Shown here one piece after another: positions 54,326 to 64,000 of a stretch of DNA of 64,000 nucleotides. The stretch's first letter is position 1. The number at the start of each line of letters is the position of its first letter. The translations under genes were made by a program, and so were the position numbers. The notes beneath the pieces are model-generated. The model was not told where the DNA came from and did not search any database. It saw nothing but the letters and a program-made list of their open reading frames with translations. This stretch comes from Catenulispora pinistramenti (lineage in GTDB: Bacteria > Actinomycetota > Actinomycetes > Streptomycetales > Catenulisporaceae), in contig NZ_JAAFYZ010000012.1 in assembly GCF_018274385.1 (NCBI RefSeq), positions 1 to 64,000 of the forward strand, written 5' to 3'.

Positions 54326-54655
54326 GGTGCGCTCCACCTGGGCGCCCCTCCCCCTGGTCGCACGTGTTGGCGGTCGACACACTTTAGTGAGGGGACGGGG
54401 TCGGCGACAGCCACGGGTCTCGGGCCGGTTCGGTGGTCAGCCGATGGCGCGGCCGGTTTGCGGCCTTCAACCCCGACTCGCACCCCCGTTCGGCCCGTCC
54501 CAAAGCCCGCGGAGCGGCTACGGCCCTCCACAACAGCAGCGTTACAATCTGGCCCGAGCGGCCCTGAGCTCAGAGATCGAGTCTCTAGTCTGTAGCCTGC
54601 AAGTCCACAACGGCTGTTCTGCGCTGTTCCGCGAGTCTTTACGCCCAATTCGGGT
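54326..54655. other. Divergent intergenic region
   Basis: 330 bases between divergent starts. GTTACAATC at 54541-54549 equals the -10 string of the first YfhO operon. AGAGA/TCTCT arms are at 54572-54586. No gene is seen. Confidence 0.5.
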
Positions 54656-57493
54656 GTGGCGCGCGCTCGAGTGAATACGGGTCTATACATGGAGTGGTCG
54701 GCGGCGCTGGCACGTCGGCTGCGGTCGGGGGCGACCTCTTACCTCGCCGTGGCGTTCGGGGCAGCCGTGTTGCTGTATGGCACGGTGCTGGCGGGTAGTC
54801 GTATCTACCCGTTCGGATCGAAATCGATCCTGATGTACGACATGGGCAACCAGTACTCGGTGTTCCATGCGTACTACCAGCAGGTGCTGCACGGCCACGC
54901 CTCGTTGTTGTTCACCTGGCGCAGCGACCTCGGGCTGAACTTCCTGCCGCTGTTCGCGTACTACCTGGCCAGCCCGTTCAGCTTGCTGGTGGCCTTCTTC
55001 CCGGAGCAGTACATACCGGAGGCGATGGTCCTCATCATCCTGCTCAAGGTGGGGACCGGGGCTTCGGCGATGGCGTGCTACCTGCACCGGATGACGCCCA
55101 GCGGGAGTCGGCGGCTGGCCGCCGGGTTCGCGGTGCCGTACGCGGTGAGCGCGTGGACCGTGTCGTACTCGTTCAACATCATGTGGCTCGACGCGCTGTA
55201 TCTGCTGCCGTTGCTGATGATCGCCTCGGAGTCGTTGCTGCGGCGGGGGCGGGTGTTCCCGCTGGCGGCGCTGGCCGGTGCGGCGGCGCTGATCAACTAC
55301 TACATGTTCGGCATCATGGTGCCGTTCCTCGCGTGCTACCTGGCGATTCGCTATGTGGGCGGCGACCGGGTGGTCCGGCGGACCGGGGCCGGGCGGTTCG
55401 CGGTCAAGTGCGGGGCGGCGCTCGGGGTCGGGATCGCGATCGCCGGCGTGCTGTTGTTGCCGACCTACTACGGGCTGGTCAACGGGCGGACGAATGTGCT
55501 GGGGCAGGACCCGATACCGGTGCCGCTGCCGTGGTCGACGCAGGCCGCGCGGTTGTTCGGCGGGACCTTCGACTGGTTCCAGGGCAGTCCCAACCTGGCG
55601 GCCGGGACGGCGGTCCTGGTGGCCGCCTCGCTCTTCCCGTTCCTGCGCCGAATACCGAGGCGGGAGCGGCTCGGCTTCGTGGCGTTGGCCGCGCTGTTGA
55701 TGGCCGCCTCCCAGAACCAGATCGTCTACCTGCTCTTCCACGACGGTGAGCGGCCCAACGCCTTCCCGTTCCGTTACGGCTTCATGGTCGCCGCGCTGTT
55801 GGTGATGCTCGGCTATCGGTCGGTGACCGAACTGCGCCAGACCGAGGCCGCCACCGCGGGACGCCTGTTGTTCCGGGTGACGGTGTTCTGGCTCGGGGCG
55901 CTGATCGTGGTGGTGCACTTCGAGCGCAGTCTGATGACGCCGTATCTGGCCGGTACCGCGGCGCTGGGCCTGGTGCTCGGCGCGGTCGGCATCGGGTTGG
56001 CCACCGGACTGCGGCGGGTGCCGCGCCGGGTCATGGCCCGGGCGACCGCGTTGCTGGCCGTCATCATGGTGGTGGACTGCGGGGTGGCCGCCGCGGAGGA
56101 GTCCTCGGGGATGCAGTATCCGGGGCGCGGGACGTGGAACGTCCATCCGACGCCCGACTGGAACACCGCGATGAAGTCCACGGCCCCGCCGTCCGGGCAG
56201 TTCTTCCGTTCCGACGGCCTCTACGTCAACTTCCTGAACGGTCTGGAGCGGTCGCAGAACGAGTCACTGCGCGACGGCAACTTCGCCCAGAACCACTTCA
56301 GCTCGCTGAGCAGCGGCATGCTCCACGACGCCGAGTTCGACCTGGGCTTCACCGAGCACATCTACCGGGTCTGGGCCGACCACACCGGCTCCACCCTGCT
56401 CACCGACGCGCTGCTGGACTTCAAGTACCTGGTCACCACCTCGCCGGGGCTGGACCGCGCCGACACGCAGCTGGTCCACAGCTGGCCCACCGCCGACGTC
56501 TACGAGAACACCGCGACGCTGCCGGTCGGCTTCCTGGCGCCGGCCACGATGCCGCGCGAGCTGAACCACGACGACCCGTTCACCGCGCAGGAGCAGCTGT
56601 TCGACATGCCGGGGGCGTTCGCCGACCCGTGCCAGCCGGTCCCGACGGTCACCGGGGCGACCCAGGACGTCTCGCCGACCGGCGAGCTGATGTACACCAA
56701 GCGGCAGGGGCAGCAGAAGGTCACGGTCACCTGGCACTGCCACGCCACCGACGCCCAGGAGCTGTACGTCTGGTCCAAGCGGATGCCGTGGGCCGGGCAG
56801 TATCCGGGCTCCGGGATCTTCAACCTCCAGGTCGACGGCGGCAAGCCGGTCGACTACCCCAACGTCTACGACAACGGGATCCACGACCTGGGCACCCGCG
56901 CCGACACCGACTTCACGGTGACGCTGACCACCAAGCTGGGCCTGTTCACGGTGCCCGAGCACTTCGTCCGCGGGCTGGACGTGGCGCAGGTGAACGCGAA
57001 GGTCGCCGAGCTGGCCCAGCACGGGCTCTACGACGTGCACACCACGGACACCTCGCTGTCCGGCAGCATCGACGCCGACCGGGCCGGGACGGTGTTCATG
57101 TCGGTGCCGGCCATCAAGGGCTGGGGCGATGTGAAGGTGGACGGCAAGCCGGTGTCGGCGACCATCCTCGCCTCGGCGTTCCTCGGGATCCCGGTGCCCG
57201 CCGGGCATCACACGATCACCATGTCGTTCAGCCCGCCCGGTCTGCACATGGGCATGGGGCTGACGGCGGTCGGCCTGGTGATGCTGTTCGGGCTCTACAA
57301 ACGCGATCAGCGCGGACGCGAGCGCGGCGCTCCGCCCGGGGGCAGGGTCAGGGCACTGATACAGCGGGTCGACGTCCACCGGACGGCGCCGGTGTCCGGT
57401 GTCCCGTCGCCCCGTTTCGTGCCGCCTCAAGAGGATCCTGTGGAGCCGGTGCCGGTGGCCATCGCCGACGAGACCGAGGAGGTGCAGGCGTGA
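54656..57493 (+). CDS. Second YfhO-family membrane glycosyltransferase
   Basis: A 945-residue paralogue of the protein at 22101-25058, with the same layout: first loop MYDMGNQYSVFHAYYQ, then FTWRSDLGLNFLPLFAYYL, around a dozen membrane segments, external domain with a repeated 'EQLFDMPGAF' box also present in its paralogue ('EQAFGMPGAF'), and a last helix before RDQRGRERG. It has no GT2 or GtrA gene beside it, so its donor could come from the other operon. The start is uncertain among GTG 54656, GTG 54671 and ATG 54689. Stop overlaps the DUF2079 gene. Confidence 0.87.
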   Translation: MARARVNTGLYMEWSAALARRLRSGATSYLAVAFGAAVLLYGTVLAGSRIYPFGSKSILMYDMGNQYSVFHAYYQQVLHGHASLLFTWRSDLGLNFLPLFAYYLASPFSLLVAFFPEQYIPEAMVLIILLKVGTGASAMACYLHRMTPSGSRRLAAGFAVPYAVSAWTVSYSFNIMWLDALYLLPLLMIASESLLRRGRVFPLAALAGAAALINYYMFGIMVPFLACYLAIRYVGGDRVVRRTGAGRFAVKCGAALGVGIAIAGVLLLPTYYGLVNGRTNVLGQDPIPVPLPWSTQAARLFGGTFDWFQGSPNLAAGTAVLVAASLFPFLRRIPRRERLGFVALAALLMAASQNQIVYLLFHDGERPNAFPFRYGFMVAALLVMLGYRSVTELRQTEAATAGRLLFRVTVFWLGALIVVVHFERSLMTPYLAGTAALGLVLGAVGIGLATGLRRVPRRVMARATALLAVIMVVDCGVAAAEESSGMQYPGRGTWNVHPTPDWNTAMKSTAPPSGQFFRSDGLYVNFLNGLERSQNESLRDGNFAQNHFSSLSSGMLHDAEFDLGFTEHIYRVWADHTGSTLLTDALLDFKYLVTTSPGLDRADTQLVHSWPTADVYENTATLPVGFLAPATMPRELNHDDPFTAQEQLFDMPGAFADPCQPVPTVTGATQDVSPTGELMYTKRQGQQKVTVTWHCHATDAQELYVWSKRMPWAGQYPGSGIFNLQVDGGKPVDYPNVYDNGIHDLGTRADTDFTVTLTTKLGLFTVPEHFVRGLDVAQVNAKVAELAQHGLYDVHTTDTSLSGSIDADRAGTVFMSVPAIKGWGDVKVDGKPVSATILASAFLGIPVPAGHHTITMSFSPPGLHMGMGLTAVGLVMLFGLYKRDQRGRERGAPPGGRVRALIQRVDVHRTAPVSGVPSPRFVPPQEDPVEPVPVAIADETEEVQA

Positions 57494-59166
57494 GCAGCGT
57501 GGCCGAGACGTCGGCACCGGCCGCCGCGACGGCGCCATCGACGCTGGGCGAGCGGGCCGAGCGGTGGGCGCTGGACCTGCCCGGCCGGATCAGGGCCCTG
57601 CCTTACTTCGCGCCGCTCGCGGTGGTGGCGGTGACGTTCCTGGTGAACGTCGGCATCGTCCTGGTGATGTGGGGCCGGCTCGGCTACGGCGCCTTCGACC
57701 TGACGATCTTCGACCAGGCGGTCCGCAACTACTCGCAGTTCCACCTGCCGTACGTCCCGGTGAAGGGCGCCTACGCCGGCACCGGCGTGGACTTCCTCCA
57801 GCTCGGCGACCACTTCTCGCCGATCAACGCGGTGGCCGCGCCGCTGTACTGGATCTGGTCCGACGTCCGGATGCTGCTGTTCCTCCAGGCGGCGCTGTAC
57901 GCGGCGGCGGCCGGGGTGATCTGGGCCTACGCCAAGGACGCGCTGGGCCGCACCAGCGCGAACTTCGTCGGCGTCGCCTTCGGCCTGTCCTGGGGCATCC
58001 AGGAGGCCACGCTGGTCGGCTACCACGAACTGGACTGGGCCGTCCTGATCGTCCCGCTGGCCCTGCGCCGGCTCCAGCTGGGCAAGCCGCGCCAGGCGCT
58101 GGCCATCGCGTGCGTCCTGTTCCTCGTCAAGGAGGAGATGGGCCTGGTCGTCGCGGTCTTCGGCCTGCTGCTGTGGCTGCGCGGCGAGCGCAGGCTGGCG
58201 GTGGTCGCCGCGGTGAGCGGGGTGATCTGGTCGGCGATCGCGATCACCGTGCTGGTGCCGAAGATCGGCGGGATGCACAACCAGTACTGGAGCTACAACT
58301 CGCTGGGCAAGAACCCGAAGCAGGCCGGGCTGCACGTCCTGGAGCACCCGCTGTCGACGCTGCACCTGCTGGTGTCCAACAGCGACAAACAGGACCTGCT
58401 GATCTGGCTGCTCGCGGTCTCGGCCGGGGCGTGTCTGCTCTCGCCGATCACGTTGCTCGTCGTGCCGCCGCTGTTGCTGCGGATGCTGTCGGACACCGCG
58501 ACGTACTCGGAGCCGAAGTACCACTACAACGCGCCGCTGATGGGGATCCTGCTGCTGGCCGGCGTTGAGGGCGTCGCGAAGGTCATGCGGTGGCTGGACC
58601 GGGTGGAGGCCGTCGGCGCGATCGACGGGGGGCTTGAGGTGGAGCCCGCGGAGCCCGCGGAGCCCGCGGAGCCCGCAGGATCGCCGGAGTCGGCGGAACC
58701 GAAGCAGCCCGGCGAGCTCTCGAAGCTGTTCCTGCGGATCTGGCTGGCCGCGATCACCGCGGTGCTGGTGATCGGCATCCAGTACCACGGCTACGACACC
58801 CTGACCGCCACCAGCTCCCCGGCCGAGAACGCGTTCCGGGCCGCCGCGAAGACCGCCGTGGCGATGATCCCGGAGAACGCGACGGTCGAGTCGGAGAGCG
58901 CGATCGCGGTCCCGCTGAGCGCGCGGACCAGGAACCTGGTCCTGGCCGAGCCGGGCAAGCCGCACGGCTCGCGCTGGGTGGTGCTGGGCAAGGCCTCGCC
59001 GATCGACTGGCCGTGGGTGAGCGGGTCCCAGGTGGAGAAGGCCCGCCGGTGGTACCTGGCGCACGGCTACGTGACCCGGTTCAGCCGCGACGGCGTCTAC
59101 GTGCTTTACCGCACCGGTCCGGTGCCGGCCGGGATCGACAACGTGTGGGGCCAGCGGCCGCAGTGA
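57490..59166 (+). CDS. DUF2079 multi-pass membrane protein
   Basis: A 558-residue membrane protein of the DUF2079 family, a GT-C-like group of unknown function. The marks are GRLGYGAFDLTIFDQAVRNYSQ and GVDFLQLGDHFSPINAVAAPLYWI near the start, KEEMGLVVAVFGLLLW, and YHYNAPLMGILLLAGVEG. A charged EPA repeat (9-bp tandem, four copies) separates two membrane halves. GTG 57490 overlaps the YfhO stop by four bases, so the two proteins are translationally coupled and probably work together at the outer membrane face of the cytoplasmic membrane. Confidence 0.87.
   Translation: MSSVAETSAPAAATAPSTLGERAERWALDLPGRIRALPYFAPLAVVAVTFLVNVGIVLVMWGRLGYGAFDLTIFDQAVRNYSQFHLPYVPVKGAYAGTGVDFLQLGDHFSPINAVAAPLYWIWSDVRMLLFLQAALYAAAAGVIWAYAKDALGRTSANFVGVAFGLSWGIQEATLVGYHELDWAVLIVPLALRRLQLGKPRQALAIACVLFLVKEEMGLVVAVFGLLLWLRGERRLAVVAAVSGVIWSAIAITVLVPKIGGMHNQYWSYNSLGKNPKQAGLHVLEHPLSTLHLLVSNSDKQDLLIWLLAVSAGACLLSPITLLVVPPLLLRMLSDTATYSEPKYHYNAPLMGILLLAGVEGVAKVMRWLDRVEAVGAIDGGLEVEPAEPAEPAEPAGSPESAEPKQPGELSKLFLRIWLAAITAVLVIGIQYHGYDTLTATSSPAENAFRAAAKTAVAMIPENATVESESAIAVPLSARTRNLVLAEPGKPHGSRWVVLGKASPIDWPWVSGSQVEKARRWYLAHGYVTRFSRDGVYVLYRTGPVPAGIDNVWGQRPQ
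58641..58676 (+). repeat. 9-bp coding tandem repeat
   Basis: GGAGCCCGC repeated four times, encoding Glu-Pro-Ala units in a cytosolic or external loop of the DUF2079 protein. Confidence 0.85.
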
Positions 59167-59209
59167 GCCGCCGGCCGTCGGCCCCGGCTCGGTCACCTGC
59201 TCAGCCGAT

Positions 59210-59440
59210 CTACTCGGCCTGGTAACTGAGCAGATCCCCGGGCTGGCAGCCGAGCTCCCGGCACAGCGCTGTCAGGGTGCTGAAACGCACGGCCTTGGCC
59301 CGGCCGTTCTTCAGCACCGACAGGTTCACCACGGTCACCCCGACCCGGTCGGCGAGCTCGGTCAGCGTCATGCCGCGCTCAGCGAGCAGCCGGTCGAGGT
59401 GGACGCCGATGGAATGGGCGTCGGCGTCGTCCGGTGGCAT
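59210..59440 (-). CDS. Cro/CI-type (XRE, YozG-like) transcriptional regulator
   Basis: A 76-residue helix-turn-helix protein: LDRLLAERGMTLTELADRVGVTVVNLSVLKNGRAKAVRFSTLTALCRELGCQPGDLLSY. This is the YozG-like XRE group that commonly pairs with DUF2975 membrane proteins, as here. Its start overlaps the stop of the DUF2975 gene (ATGA), so translation is coupled. It probably binds the palindrome at 60107-60135 and represses the pair. Confidence 0.92.
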   Translation of the reverse strand: MPPDDADAHSIGVHLDRLLAERGMTLTELADRVGVTVVNLSVLKNGRAKAVRFSTLTALCRELGCQPGDLLSYQAE

Positions 59441-60078
59441 CAGACGACGCCCTCCAGGTCCTCGCGCATGGCGCTGCCGACGCGCATGATGCGGGCCAGG
59501 GACAACAGGGCCAGGCCGGCGAACAGCGCGACCCATCCCGGGACCCACTGGATCTCCGACGGGCCGTCAGTCATAGTGGCCCACAGTTTACGGTTGGCGT
59601 AGACCGTGATGGTCGGGCCGAGGATGGACTCGACCGACAGGAACCAGCCGAGGACGCGCATCCGGGTTCCGATGCCGGGACTGTAGAGGCCGAACCGCTC
59701 GGCTTGCCGGAGCACCAGGTAGGTCAGCAGCACCAGGGTGAGGAGCGTGACCGCCCCGGGGAGTTGGCTGAGCGAGTACCACCAGCGCTGGACGGTGGTC
59801 GCGTTGTGGGCGCACAGCTGAATGGTGTCTGGGCTCACAGTCACCCCGGTGCGGAGCGGCATCCACGGGGACGGCTGGATCTGGGTGCCGACGTCCTTGC
59901 TGGTCGTGCAGATGTCGCCGGACTGTCCCCAGCCCAGGAAGGTGGCCTTGCCGAACAGCGCGCCGATGGCAGCCGCCGCGAACCCCAGCACCAGCAGGCT
60001 CAGCACCATCCCGTTGATGGTCGCCAGCGGTTCCAAAGGGTTCCGGACCTTCGTCCGCCTCGCCAGTACGCCCCGCAT
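59440..60078 (-). CDS. DUF2975 membrane protein
   Basis: A 212-residue protein with four hydrophobic segments (GMVLSLLVLGFAAAAIGALFG, AVTLLTLVLLTYLVLRQ, RVLGWFLSVESILGPTITVY, GWVALFAGLALLSLARIM) and the acidic C-terminal MREDLEGVV, as in DUF2975 proteins. DUF2975/YozG-like pairs are widespread small regulatory units; the membrane protein may sense envelope state. The gene starts 28 bases from a 29-base palindrome. Confidence 0.82.
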   Translation of the reverse strand: MRGVLARRTKVRNPLEPLATINGMVLSLLVLGFAAAAIGALFGKATFLGWGQSGDICTTSKDVGTQIQPSPWMPLRTGVTVSPDTIQLCAHNATTVQRWWYSLSQLPGAVTLLTLVLLTYLVLRQAERFGLYSPGIGTRMRVLGWFLSVESILGPTITVYANRKLWATMTDGPSEIQWVPGWVALFAGLALLSLARIMRVGSAMREDLEGVV

Positions 60079-60106
60079 GACCGCCCCCGTATCGAATGTC
60101 GATGTT

Positions 60107-60135
60107 ATCGATAAACGATGGCATCGTTAATCGAT
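60107..60135. promoter_or_regulatory. 29-base palindromic operator upstream of the DUF2975/XRE pair
   Basis: Arms of 14 bases (60107-60120 and 60122-60135) around a single central G, with one mismatch, containing ATCGAT and ACGATG/CATCGT. Its location just upstream of the pair's start suggests autoregulation by the XRE protein. Confidence 0.75.
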
Positions 60136-60186
60136 ATCCGCAAGACCCTGACAGGCTCGCCTGAGCAATCGCCACCCCGCCCGGTG

Positions 60187-62130
<1,944 letters not shown>

Positions 62131-62153
62131 CAGGCAGACCAGCCCCAGAGCAA

Positions 62154-62200
62154 ACAGGGCCCGCATATACCGGAGATGATTCGATATATGCGGGCCCTGT
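62154..62200 (+). terminator. Hairpin terminator after thiC
   Basis: A 16-bp stem (ACAGGGCCCGCATATA / TATATGCGGGCCCTGT) with a 15-base loop and no U-tract. The A-T-rich stem tip makes it distinct from other terminators here. Confidence 0.82.
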
Positions 62201-62281
62201 GATGTGCCGACGGTGACCCACCATACACGGGTTTCGTCAGAGCGTTGCCAGACTGGCCGGAACGCCGCGACGCTGGTGCCC

Positions 62282-62815
62282 ATGGCATCCTCCCCTGCAT
62301 GGACCGCGCCCGCGGTGGACCGGCGCGAGAACGTCCCCTTCGACACCGAACGCGAGAGCCTGGACCACTTCCTGGACTGGCAGCGCGAGACGCTGCTCTG
62401 GAAGTGCGAAGGGCTGACCGGCGGGCAACTGGCTTCCCGGCCGCTGCCCACCACCGAGCTCTCGCTGGCCGGCCTGATCCGGCACATGGCCGCGGTGGAG
62501 CGCTGGTGGTTCCGCATCCACTTTCTGGGCGAGAAGTCGCTGGCGATCCTTTACGAGACCGAGGAAGACCGCGACAGCGACTTCCACGCGGCCGACGCCG
62601 ATAGTGCCGAGGCCGACTACGCGATCTACCTCGAAGAGGTCGAGCAGGTCCGGCGGGCGATCGCCGGCCACGGCCTGGACGAGATGTTCGAGAGCCGGCG
62701 CGGGCGGATGCTGACGCTGCGCTGGGTCTGTCTGCACATGATCCAGGAGTACGCGCGCCACCTCGGGCACGCCGATCTGCTGCGGGAGGCGATCGACGGG
62801 GCGACTGGGTACTGA
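62282..62815 (+). CDS. DinB-superfamily protein (DUF664)
   Basis: A 177-residue four-helix protein of the DinB/DUF664 group. HMAAVERWWFRIHF and MIQEYARHLGHADLLREAI carry the conserved His residues of the metal site. Members are small metal-binding proteins, some with thiol S-transferase activity; the role here is unknown. ATG 62282 has no good ribosome site; a TTGCCA / GACGCT pair with 18-base spacing would give a leaderless start. Confidence 0.87.
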   Translation: MASSPAWTAPAVDRRENVPFDTERESLDHFLDWQRETLLWKCEGLTGGQLASRPLPTTELSLAGLIRHMAAVERWWFRIHFLGEKSLAILYETEEDRDSDFHAADADSAEADYAIYLEEVEQVRRAIAGHGLDEMFESRRGRMLTLRWVCLHMIQEYARHLGHADLLREAIDGATGY

Positions 62816-62903
62816 GCGGCGTCCGACGGGGTCTGGTGCCTGCGTGATCGCGCTGGTCCCGGTCCCGGCGTGGCCCTGAGGAGCCGCGGCTACTGTAGTC
62901 CCC

Positions 62904-63503
62904 ATGCCAAGCCCCAGGCCCGCGATCCGTTCCAGGCGCGCACGCTGTACCAGGTCCGCGACCTATGCCAGCACAGCGCTCGCCTTGGCCCTGTCCGTCA
63001 TGCTCTCCGGGTGCGGCGGGGGCTCCACTCCGCCGCCGTTGTCGCCGGTGGCGTCCGGCTCGTCGAGCGGGGCCGCCGCCCCGACCGGCAGTGCCCAGGG
63101 CTTCGTGGTGCCCGGCGTGCCGGATCCGTGCGGGCTGATCTCGGCCGACCAGGTGGCCAACATCGGGCACCTGCCGGATGGTTCGAAGTCCGGCGCCATA
63201 GCGTCCACGAGCGGCGGCCGCAGCTGTGCCTACAACTCCGGGCACCCGGACATGGTGACCATCTCGCTGACCGCGGTCACCAAGGGCGGCTTCGACGCGT
63301 TCCGGGCCACCATCCCGGCGGGCACCATCACCGATGTGCCGGGCCTGGGCGACGAGGCCTACCGCAGCAGCCAGACCCCGGGCGTGATCGACGTGTTCAA
63401 GAACGGCTTCGACCTGAACATCGCGGTGATCCACGCCGACAGCTACGCCAGTGCCTCGGATGATGCCAAGGCACTGGCGCAGGCGGCCGTCGGCAAGGTC
63501 TGA
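62904..63503 (+). CDS. DUF3558-like lipoprotein
   Basis: A 199-residue lipoprotein: signal peptide with lipobox MLSGC (Cys at about residue 37), a Pro/Ser/Ala-rich stalk, and a small domain opening VPDPCGLISADQVANIGHLP, with CAYNSG and ITDVPGLGDEAYRS segments typical of DUF3558. Two Cys residues in the domain may pair. TACTGT ends seven bases before ATG 62904, which fits a leaderless mRNA. Confidence 0.8.
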   Translation: MPSPRPAIRSRRARCTRSATYASTALALALSVMLSGCGGGSTPPPLSPVASGSSSGAAAPTGSAQGFVVPGVPDPCGLISADQVANIGHLPDGSKSGAIASTSGGRSCAYNSGHPDMVTISLTAVTKGGFDAFRATIPAGTITDVPGLGDEAYRSSQTPGVIDVFKNGFDLNIAVIHADSYASASDDAKALAQAAVGKV

Positions 63504-63538
63504 GCCGGCGGAAGGATCGCGGAAGGACCGAGGGCCGG

Positions 63539-64000
63539 CTAGGCCTTCTTCGACGCCGAGGGTGACGGCGATGGCGAAGCCTTGGGCGCGGCCGGCGCAC
63601 CCGGCGCACCGGGCGGCGGGGGGACCGCGGGCGCGTTCTTGTCCGGCACCGGCGGCAGCCCGACCAGCGTGTTCTGGTACGCCACCACCTGCTGCCAGGC
63701 CCGGGCCTGGGCGTTGGCCGAGGCCAGGTTCGGCGGCAGCCAGAGGTCCTTCACGGTCTGGGTCGAGTAGCCCAGGGCCTTGAGGTCGCTCTGGCTCGGC
63801 ATCCACATCGTGGCGCCGGGCGCCGCGCTGCCGCCGGGTACCTCGCGGAGCTGGGCGTCCATCGCGGTGTGGAACTTGGCGGCGTCCAGCCCGGAGTCGG
63901 TGTAGAGCTTGGCCTCGGCGGTCTGCTGCTGTGCGGTGGCGGTGCCGGTCTCGCTCAGGTCCGGCACGTAGCCCAGCCACGAGCCCGAGCCGGTGCTGCG
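63539..64000 (-). CDS. Partial exported-protein gene, C-terminal end only
   Basis: The frame is open to the right edge of the window, so only the last 153 residues are visible. They include LGYVPDLSETGTATAQQQTAEAKLYTDSGLDAAKFHTAM, WMPSQSDLKALGYSTQTVKDLWLPPNL and a Pro/Ala/Ser-rich tail ending KASPSPSPSASKKA. The start lies beyond 64000. Function not recognised. Confidence 0.7.
   Translation of the reverse strand, partial: RSTGSGSWLGYVPDLSETGTATAQQQTAEAKLYTDSGLDAAKFHTAMDAQLREVPGGSAAPGATMWMPSQSDLKALGYSTQTVKDLWLPPNLASANAQARAWQQVVAYQNTLVGLPPVPDKNAPAVPPPPGAPGAPAAPKASPSPSPSASKKA

Overview
The window is about 70% GC with strong third-position GC bias, frequent GTG starts, Shine-Dalgarno-poor or probably leaderless starts, actinobacterial SigE-like ECF sigma factors, a CsoR-type copper operator, a class E sortase, an AftB-like arabinosyltransferase and Rv2525c-like (DUF1906) proteins. 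All of this points to a chromosomal segment of a Gram-positive, high-GC actinomycete. The mix of cell-wall-binding repeat 2 proteins, DUF1906 proteins and an AftB-like enzyme would fit a Catenulispora-like lineage, but that is inference. I see no rRNA, tRNA, phage, transposase or CRISPR array.

Layout. 1-563 is repeat-bearing non-coding DNA. 564-3732 holds an epoxide-hydrolase-like enzyme, an Eis-type acetyltransferase and an enoyl-CoA hydratase. 3759-7220 is a cobalamin-riboswitch-led btuF-btuC-btuD uptake operon, followed by a convergent orphan amino-acid-type binding lipoprotein. 8659-12940 carries two ECF sigma genes, a small membrane partner, a lipoprotein and a FadD-like ligase. 13255-15000 encodes a remarkable Gly/Ser/Tyr low-complexity protein. 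16329-18688 is a CsoR-box/copA unit.

15123-30334 is rich in surface proteins: two DUF1906 proteins and three proteins with cell-wall-binding 2 repeats, all on the minus strand. They surround a plus-strand operon (21016-25564) for a polyprenyl-phosphate glycosyltransferase, a YfhO-type GT-C enzyme and a GtrA-type flippase. This matches the three-component CsbB/YfhO/GtcA extracytoplasmic glycosylation machinery known in Firmicutes. 30559-41167 has a CtpE-like P-type ATPase, an Mtb12-like lipoprotein, a branched-chain amino-acid-type ABC transporter (fused LivH-LivM, LivG, LivF) without a binding protein, a thioredoxin-like protein, a Uma2 nuclease-fold protein and a FadE5-like acyl-CoA dehydrogenase.

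41273-47074 is the most striking block: class E sortase, LPHTG-anchored protein, a secreted protein with a WxL-like C-terminus, a DUF916/WxL-interacting-type membrane protein and a further membrane-anchored surface protein. It resembles the csc (cell-surface complex) clusters of lactobacilli and enterococci. 47095-50115 has a fructosamine-kinase-like protein, a holin-like membrane protein, a MarR regulator with a histone-H1-like tail and a small membrane protein. 50295-54325 pairs a PIG-L deacetylase with an AftB-like GT-C enzyme. 54656-59166 is a second YfhO protein with a DUF2079 protein. 59210-60135 is a DUF2975/XRE pair with a palindromic operator. 60187-62098 is a TPP-riboswitch-controlled thiC. 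The right end holds a DinB/DUF664 protein, a DUF3558-like lipoprotein and a gene cut by the window edge.

Overall theme: envelope construction and decoration (glycosyl transfer, sortase anchoring, wall-binding modules) mixed with fatty-acid oxidation genes that share a candidate operator, and with metal/cofactor genes under textbook RNA or operator control.
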